This document shows positions 6,703-10,836 of a stretch of DNA of 10,836 nt, one piece after another; position 1 is the first letter of the stretch; the number at the start of each line of letters is the position of its first letter. The notes below the pieces were generated by a model. That model had not been told where the DNA came from. It did no database searches and saw only the letters and a list, made by a program, of their open reading frames with translations. The position numbers were made by a program, and so were the translations under genes. This DNA is from Sphingobacteriaceae bacterium. Lineage in GTDB: Bacteria > Bacteroidota > Bacteroidia > B-17B0 > Aurantibacillaceae. The DNA is taken from the NCBI GenBank assembly GCA_023251695.1, contig JAHEYE010000097.1:1-10836 (forward strand), given 5' to 3'.

Positions 6703-7192
6703 ATTCCAAATACATATCAATCAATCCCTCAGGAGCCTTATAAAACAGCTGTTTTTTGGCTTTCAGCGCTTTAATAATAAACTCTTCACTAAATGGTAAT
6801 AATATCTCTTTTTCACCCGCAATAACCCTTAATAATGGATTGGCAGCATTGCCCTCAAGACCTTCGATTTGCCCTACTTCACCCTTAACCTCATCAATTA
6901 ATGTGAAGTGAAGAAACTCGAAGTCTTTTTCTTTAATCAAAAATTTATCTTCAGCTAAAACCGCTTTGTTTTTAATTGTATTTGCAGCATTAATATCATT
7001 AATGCTTTCTAATTTCACCAAAAAACCATTATTAAAGGGTTTAAATTCTTCAATAAAATAAGGCGCTTGTGAACCACTTTGTTCAATAAAAATTACATCC
7101 GGCTTTTTTTTGAATTCTAATTCTGTAAATAAAATCAAATGGCCTTTTAGTCCGTGTGCTTTACTAAAATGTCCTATAGGTTTTAAATTCAT
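6701..7192 (-). CDS. rimM: Ribosome maturation factor RimM (16S rRNA processing)
   Basis: RimM binds ribosomal protein S19 and helps mature the head of the 30S subunit. The 163 residues carry the usual two parts. The N-terminal RimM barrel begins with IGHFSKAHGLKGHL (about 6-19), matching the family's G-x-HG-x-x-G signature. The C-terminal PRC-type barrel runs from about residue 96 and includes VGQIEGLEGNAANPLLRV and the closing EILLPFSEEFI and APEGLIDMY. The length is close to the typical 165-175. It lies six bases downstream of pyrG in the same direction, so it should be expressed from the pyrG promoter. In many bacteria rimM sits between rpsP and trmD; neither is visible next to it here. 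The 3' end meets the terminator of the convergent tRNA gene. Confidence 0.93.
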   Translation of the reverse strand: MNLKPIGHFSKAHGLKGHLILFTELEFKKKPDVIFIEQSGSQAPYFIEEFKPFNNGFLVKLESINDINAANTIKNKAVLAEDKFLIKEKDFEFLHFTLIDEVKGEVGQIEGLEGNAANPLLRVIAGEKEILLPFSEEFIIKALKAKKQLFYKAPEGLIDMYLE

Positions 7193-7198
7193 TTACAA

Positions 7199-8800
7199 TT
7201 AAGCAATGGCTGCTTTTACGAAGGCAACAAAAAGAGGATGCGGTTTTTCCACGGTACTTTTGTATTCAGGATGGAATTGTACACCGATGAAAAAAGGATG
7301 ATTGCTCAATTCAACAATCTCAACAAGCCCTGCGTCGGGATTTATTCCTGACAGTTTCATTCCGGCATCTTTAAATTTAGTGAGGTATTCGTTATTAAAT
7401 TCATAACGGTGGCGGTGACGCTCGCTTGTTTCTTTTTTCTCATAAATCGAATAAGCCAATGTGTTTTCCTCGAGCCTGCACGGATAGGCACCTAAACGCA
7501 TGGTTCCTCCCATGTGCGAAATATTTTTTTGTGCTTCTAATAAATCAATTACAGGATTAGAAGTTGCAGGATTCATTTCGCGGCTGTGCGCATCTTTTAA
7601 TCCCAAAACATTGCGTGCAAATTCGATTACCGCACATTGCATACCCAAACATATTCCGAAAAATGGGACTTTATTTTCACGGGCGAATTTAATCGCTTCA
7701 ATTTTTCCTTCAATACCTCGGTTACCAAAACCAGGTGCGACCAAAATACCTTTCAGTCCTTTTAGCTTTTCTTTTACATTCTCAGCGGTTAAACTTTCGC
7801 TGTGTATCCAATGTAATTTTACTTTACAATCGTTAACTGCACCGGAATGAATGAAAGCTTCAGCAATGGATTTATAAGAATCTTTTAATTCAACATACTT
7901 TCCTATCAAACCAATATTGACTTCTTTTTTCGGGTTATGAAATTTATCAAGGAATTCTTTCCACTTCTGTAATTGAGGAACGCCCTCAGCATTCATGCCG
8001 AGTTTTTTCAATACAATTACATCGAGTTTTTCTTTCTCCATGAAAACAGGCACTTCATAAATGGTTGATGCATCAAGGGCTTCAATCACCGCCTCTTTTT
8101 CAACGTTACAGAATAAGGCAATTTTTTTACGAATCTCATTATTAATGGCATGTTCGGCACGGCAGACCAAAATATCAGGTTGAACCCCATACTCTAACAA
8201 TAATTTTACCGAGTGCTGTGTGGGTTTTGTTTTTAACTCGCCTGATGTGGAAAGATAAGGTAACAAGGTTAAATGAATAACAGCGCAATTATGACCTAAT
8301 TCCCACTTTAACTGCCTTACTGCCTCAATGTATGGTAATGATTCAATGTCGCCAACCGTACCGCCTATTTCGGTAATTACAAATTCATACTGACCTGTTT
8401 TACCTAATAGCCGCACCCTATTCTTAATTTCATCGGTAATATGCGGAATGACTTGTACTGTTTTTCCTAAATATTCTCCCTTTCTTTCCTTCTCAATAAC
8501 AGACTGATAAATCCTTCCGGTAGTAACATTATTAGCCTGTGATGTTTTTACATTAAGAAAACGTTCATAATGGCCCAGATCCAAATCCGTTTCAGCACCA
8601 TCATCCGTAACATAACATTCCCCGTGCTCATAAGGATTTAAGGTTCCCGGGTCAACATTAATATAGGGGTCGAGCTTTTGTATGGTTACAGTATAACCGC
8701 GCGCTTGAAGTAATTTGGCTAAAGATGCTGAGATGATTCCTTTTCCGAGTGACGATGTTACCCCTCCGGTAACAAAAATGTATTTGGTGTTTTGAGACAT
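7199..8800 (-). CDS. pyrG: CTP synthase (glutamine-hydrolysing) PyrG
   Basis: PyrG converts UTP to CTP using ATP and ammonia from glutamine, the last step of de novo cytidine nucleotide synthesis. The 533-residue length is normal. The N-terminal amidoligase domain (about 1-270) has the P-loop TGGVTSSLGKG (11-21), DPGTLNPYEHGECYVTDDG (50-68), ETDLDLGHYERF and EIGGTVGDIES (144-154). The C-terminal class I glutamine amidotransferase domain has GFGNRG (oxyanion region, about 357-362), the catalytic cysteine C384 in GICLGMQ, and the His-Glu pair H510/E512 in GVQFHPEY. All key residues are present. ATG 8800 gives MSQNTKYIFVTGG, the standard start. A near-consensus promoter lies 24-54 bases upstream, the leader between them can form a hairpin, and rimM follows after six bases. 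Confidence 0.98.
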   Translation of the reverse strand: MSQNTKYIFVTGGVTSSLGKGIISASLAKLLQARGYTVTIQKLDPYINVDPGTLNPYEHGECYVTDDGAETDLDLGHYERFLNVKTSQANNVTTGRIYQSVIEKERKGEYLGKTVQVIPHITDEIKNRVRLLGKTGQYEFVITEIGGTVGDIESLPYIEAVRQLKWELGHNCAVIHLTLLPYLSTSGELKTKPTQHSVKLLLEYGVQPDILVCRAEHAINNEIRKKIALFCNVEKEAVIEALDASTIYEVPVFMEKEKLDVIVLKKLGMNAEGVPQLQKWKEFLDKFHNPKKEVNIGLIGKYVELKDSYKSIAEAFIHSGAVNDCKVKLHWIHSESLTAENVKEKLKGLKGILVAPGFGNRGIEGKIEAIKFARENKVPFFGICLGMQCAVIEFARNVLGLKDAHSREMNPATSNPVIDLLEAQKNISHMGGTMRLGAYPCRLEENTLAYSIYEKKETSERHRHRYEFNNEYLTKFKDAGMKLSGINPDAGLVEIVELSNHPFFIGVQFHPEYKSTVEKPHPLFVAFVKAAIA

Positions 8801-8820
8801 ACAGTTTATAAAAAAACTGT
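8801..8820 (-). promoter_or_regulatory. Hairpin-forming leader directly before pyrG start
   Basis: On the minus strand, ACAGTTT (8820-8814) and AAACTGT (8807-8801) are perfect seven-base complements separated by the six-base loop TTTTAT. The second arm ends immediately before the ATG. The segment includes a run of seven T. From the position of the promoter, transcription should begin at about 8817-8822, so the hairpin would be nearly the whole 5' leader. A regulatory role (start-codon access, or slippage on the T run) is inference; the inverted repeat itself is plainly seen. Confidence 0.5.
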
Positions 8821-8823
8821 AGA

Positions 8824-8854
8824 CAAAGGTAACTAAAACGCGGTGACTGACAAA
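8824..8854 (-). promoter_or_regulatory. Bacteroidota-type promoter for pyrG-rimM
   Basis: On the minus strand, TTTG (8854-8851), a spacer of exactly 19 bases, and TACCTTTG (8831-8824) match both boxes of the Bacteroidota primary promoter consensus (TTTG-N19-TAnnTTTG) without a mismatch. It lies 24 bases before the pyrG ATG and should drive pyrG together with rimM. Confidence 0.8.
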
Positions 8855-8880
8855 CTAAACCTCACACTGATTGCGGCGAT

Positions 8881-8908
8881 AAGGCTTTTATTATAAACAA
8901 AGAGCCTT
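8881..8908. repeat. Inverted repeat between the phosphatase gene and pyrG promoter
   Basis: AAGGCTTTT (8881-8889) pairs with AAGAGCCTT (8900-8908), nine pairs with one G-T wobble, around a ten-base loop. It lies just after the stop codon of the minus-strand phosphatase gene, where a terminator would be expected. However, the T run follows the stem on the plus strand (TTTTTATTG), while on the minus strand the stem is followed by ATCGCC. It could still slow or end the phosphatase transcript and insulate the pyrG promoter, but it is not a textbook terminator for that strand. Confidence 0.4.
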
Positions 8909-8919
8909 TTTATTGTTAA

Positions 8920-10836
8920 TTATACCTTTATCCCAATCACCAAAATGTCGTCAACCTGTTCGTAATGGCCTTTCCAGGTCACATGACTATTAATAAGGGC
9001 TTTTTCCTGGTCGTTCATGTTATCAGAAGGCAGGGATTCAAGGAGGGTTTTAAAGTTTTTGGTCATGAATTTTTTACTTTCTGTTCCACCAAACTGATCA
9101 GCAAAACCATCGGTACTTAAATACAAGCGATCACCAACATTCAACTGAAGAGTTGATTGCTTAAAAACATGATCATCCGGCGTAAATCCGGCTATAGCCA
9201 CTTTGTCGGACTTATATTCCGCAAGTTTTCCGTCTCTGACAAGGTACAACGGACGGTTCGCCGCCGAAAAATCGAGTGTCCGGTTTTTAATATTGATTCT
9301 TACCAGAACCATATCCATTCCGTCGCGCTGTTTTGTTTCATCATCGTGCTGTTTTAATGTTGCTTTTATCTCAACATTTAAAAAACCGAGGATTTCTTTT
9401 GGTTCGGTGATTTTCTTTTCAAAAATGGCTTGCGTTATTTTATCCATACCAACAATACTCATTAGTGCACCCGGTACACCGTGGCCGGTACAATCTGCAG
9501 CTACCAAATAAAAATGCTCCCCCAATTGATGGAACCAATAAAAATCTCCACTCACTACATCTTTAGGTAAATAATAAATAAAACCTTCAGGGAAAACACT
9601 TTTTATCTCTTTTATAGAAGGGAGCAATGCGTTTTGAATTCCTTTTGCATATTGGATACTATTCTCTATTTCCTGTTTTTTCTCAGTAATGATTGTGTTC
9701 TGTTCTTTCAATAATAAATTGGCTGCGTTTTTTTCGCGGTTTTGTTTGTAAAGAAGATAAGCGATGATGATGATGATTAAAAGCACAACACCCACTCCTA
9801 ATAAAATAAAACTATTTTGTTTAGCTTTCAATTCCTGGATTTCATTGGTTTGTTTAAGTTGTTTTATACTTGTTTCCTGCTTTTCTATTTCGTAAGAACT
9901 CTTAATATCGCTTAAACTGGCAGAAAATAATTGTCTGTTTAAAGTATCGTCTAATGCCGCACTCTCTTTAAAATATTTGTAGGCCTTCTTTAAATCACCT
10001 TTTTTTTCATAGCATTCGTTTAAGCCGGAAAGTACCAATTGTAAGGTGTTTCTTATGCCGTTTCGCTCTGTAAAACGCAGTGCTCTTTCATACAAACGAA
10101 TCGCATGATCTACATCTCCTAAATTCATATCGTAACTGGCAAGGTTGGCCATGTTTAAATAGTAAGAAGCAGAATCGTCGGTTTCCTTAAGTAAAACCAT
10201 GTATTTTTCGCCATAAAATTTGGCCGATTTATAATCGCCCATTTCAAACATCAAATCACCGATATTCCCGTAGTAAATACCGGAATACATTTTTGGTGAA
10301 TCTATGCTTTTATGAAAAGCAAGTGCTTTGTTATAATAGGCCATCGAAGAATCAAAATCTTCCTTTTTCCGGTAACTTCTGAGTCTGGCTGTAAAAAATC
10401 CGCCCAACGCATTAAATAATTTTGTTATACCGTCTTCGTCCTTCAGCTTTTCAAAAGTCTCTAACGACCTGTATAAATAATTTACCTCTTTATAGTTTTT
10501 TTGCTGCAGACAAATAATCCAACCGATATTGTAAAGCGAATTAGCGATGCCAACTTCATCATGAATTGAATCATTTAAGCGATAGGCCTTAAAATAATTA
10601 TCCTGTGCCTTGATATAATCGGTGTGATACCAGAATGCGTCACCCAAACTGTTATAAGCATCTATTTTTCCTCTTAAAAAATCAAGTTTGATCGCTAAAT
10701 CAAGAGCCTGCTTCGAATAATTGTATGCATCGATAAAATTATTTTTGTGGGAAACAAAGGCAAGCTTATTAAGAATTATGACTTTATTGGTGTCTTCAGC
10801 AGCTTTATCCAGATTAGCAAGAAGCAGCTTTTTCTT
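8920..10836 (-). CDS. TPR-transmembrane-SpoIIE/PP2C-type serine phosphatase (partial, N-terminus beyond window)
   Basis: The frame is open to the window edge, so 638 residues are visible and the start lies outside; numbering here counts from the first visible residue. Residues 1 to about 300 are tetratricopeptide repeats, with repeated A..Y..A/L phrases such as AYNYSKQALDLAIKL, DYIKAQDNYFKAYRL, SMAYYNKALAFHKS, HAIRLYERALRFTE and KAYKYFKESAAL. A predicted coiled stretch and one membrane helix follow (about 343-363, LLGVGVVLLIIIIIAYLLY), then a coiled linker ending in SIQYAKGIQNALLPS, and a SpoIIE-type phosphatase domain to the end. Metal-binding acidic residues are visible in SGDFYWF (D431), AADCTGHGVPGALMS (D448), STDGFADQ (D576) and the final QVDDILVIG (D629, D630), so the enzyme looks active. 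Known relatives dephosphorylate anti-sigma antagonists in partner-switching systems; no partner is in this window. The TPR part should face the periplasm and the phosphatase the cytoplasm. An internal TTG at 10647 is not the start, because the TPR pattern continues upstream. Confidence 0.92.
   Translation of the reverse strand, partial: KKKLLLANLDKAAEDTNKVIILNKLAFVSHKNNFIDAYNYSKQALDLAIKLDFLRGKIDAYNSLGDAFWYHTDYIKAQDNYFKAYRLNDSIHDEVGIANSLYNIGWIICLQQKNYKEVNYLYRSLETFEKLKDEDGITKLFNALGGFFTARLRSYRKKEDFDSSMAYYNKALAFHKSIDSPKMYSGIYYGNIGDLMFEMGDYKSAKFYGEKYMVLLKETDDSASYYLNMANLASYDMNLGDVDHAIRLYERALRFTERNGIRNTLQLVLSGLNECYEKKGDLKKAYKYFKESAALDDTLNRQLFSASLSDIKSSYEIEKQETSIKQLKQTNEIQELKAKQNSFILLGVGVVLLIIIIIAYLLYKQNREKNAANLLLKEQNTIITEKKQEIENSIQYAKGIQNALLPSIKEIKSVFPEGFIYYLPKDVVSGDFYWFHQLGEHFYLVAADCTGHGVPGALMSIVGMDKITQAIFEKKITEPKEILGFLNVEIKATLKQHDDETKQRDGMDMVLVRINIKNRTLDFSAANRPLYLVRDGKLAEYKSDKVAIAGFTPDDHVFKQSTLQLNVGDRLYLSTDGFADQFGGTESKKFMTKNFKTLLESLPSDNMNDQEKALINSHVTWKGHYEQVDDILVIGIKV

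Noticed and set aside
6451..6799. Overlapping open frames on both strands across the tRNA-Ser and its terminator
   Set aside because: The tRNA fold and terminator explain this sequence; the encoded peptides have no family features.
7500..7850. Plus-strand open frame opposite pyrG, and two opposite the phosphatase gene at 9157-9511
   Set aside because: They are antisense to strongly conserved coding sequence, with no independent support.

Overview
This is an AT-rich window that looks like chromosomal DNA from a member of the Bacteroidota. Three things point there. Two intergenic regions carry the phylum-specific promoter form (TTTG-like -33 box, 19-base spacer, TAnnTTTG -7 box). Translation starts lack clear Shine-Dalgarno sequences. 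The protein families are typical of the phylum: a HYC_CC_PP-like cysteine protein, a secreted DUF3108 protein, and a TPR-transmembrane-SpoIIE phosphatase. I cannot name the genus.

Layout. At the left edge, a small cysteine-rich exported protein runs leftwards out of the window (1-246, possibly from 279). Divergent from it is ligA, the NAD-dependent DNA ligase (354-2381, +). ligA overlaps by 12 bases, tail to tail, a secreted M48-type zinc metallopeptidase with a long unassigned C-terminal region (2370-4388, -). Thirty-five bases from the peptidase start, a three-gene co-directional unit runs rightwards (4424-6479). All three products have signal peptides: two are of unknown function and the last is a DUF3108 protein. 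A tRNA-Ser(GCU) gene with its own promoter follows (6538-6668), then a hairpin terminator apparently shared with the opposing rimM. On the minus strand, pyrG (CTP synthase) and rimM (16S rRNA maturation factor) form a tight pair with a near-consensus promoter and a short leader that folds into a hairpin beside the start codon. The right edge holds the 3' part of a large minus-strand gene for a membrane-anchored TPR / SpoIIE-type serine phosphatase, open through the window end.

How the genes relate. Most of the window is housekeeping: DNA joining, nucleotide synthesis, ribosome maturation and a tRNA. The accessory part is the cell-envelope block at 2370-6479, where a peptidase lies head-to-head with an operon of exported proteins. 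I saw no mobile element, CRISPR array, phage gene or recognisable defence system. The points most worth a second look are the pyrG leader, the uncharacterised secreted operon, and the non-ATG starts of the two exported minus-strand proteins.
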